Made by a program: the position numbers and the translations under genes. From Flagellimonas lutaonensis (lineage in GTDB: Bacteria; Bacteroidota; Bacteroidia; Flavobacteriales; Flavobacteriaceae), in NCBI RefSeq assembly GCF_000963865.1, contig NZ_CP011071.1, positions 2,592,001-2,656,000 on the forward strand: 64,000 nucleotides of DNA, in the 5' to 3' direction. The notes beneath the pieces are model-generated. The model made no database searches. It saw nothing but the letters and a program-made list of their open reading frames with translations, and was not told the DNA's origin. Positions 63,976-64,000 of the stretch are shown in pieces; within the stretch, counting starts at the first letter, position 1; every line of letters starts with the position of its first letter.

Positions 63976-64000
63976 CCACTAATTTTGCTTCTCAAAAGAA

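Overview
The window looks like chromosomal DNA of a marine Flavobacteriaceae (Bacteroidota) in the Muricauda/Robiginitalea/Maribacter range. This rests on gene content (BshA, TamB, a putative LptD, MlaD beside HdrC/B-like Fe-S proteins, a DUF4159-AI-2E-RsmE operon, an MG2/TonB-plug protein), on the near absence of Shine-Dalgarno sequences, and on several Bacteroidota-type -7 boxes (TAnnTTTG). Genus is inference only.

Layout. 1-1711: end of an AT-rich two-gene unit (nucleoid-associated NdpA-like protein, then an unrecognised three-TM protein) lying against the 3' end of a tRNA-Arg gene, probably the edge of an island. 1800-2340: three minus-strand tRNAs (Arg-TCT, Pro-TGG, Ser-GCT). 2.5-16 kb: MG2/TonB-plug protein, a PgpH-type HD phosphodiesterase, thiolase, a C40-like protein that has lost its catalytic Cys, a TPR protein with gyrA, and clpC. 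16-23 kb: Nnr, then thrABC preceded by a threonine-rich leader peptide and an intrinsic terminator (attenuator). 23-33.7 kb: gcvT and small metabolic and housekeeping genes, then a minus-strand TfoX-rsmE-DUF4159-AI-2E-methyltransferase operon and tsaD. 33.7-55.4 kb: envelope and central metabolism (tamB, pfkA, gap, a BadF-type kinase, ridA, lptD, amidase, mlaD, two Fe-S proteins, GH3-serine hydrolase fusion, bshA, OmpA).

55.4-64 kb: a compact minus-strand operon that reads as accessory DNA. It has an adenylation-type ligase, a FemAB-like aminoacyltransferase, and then five tandem divergent paralogues of one GNAT/BioF2-like acyltransferase family. It ends in a terminator shared with ompA and continues upstream beyond the window. 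Together these genes suggest activation of an acid followed by several successive N- or O-acylations of a surface molecule or secondary metabolite. No substrate can be read from the sequence.

The best leads are this acyltransferase array, the thr attenuator, the Cys-to-Ala C40 protein and the NdpA plus membrane-protein pair. No CRISPR array, insertion sequence, rRNA or integrase gene is visible. No gene-free stretch longer than 300 bases exists.
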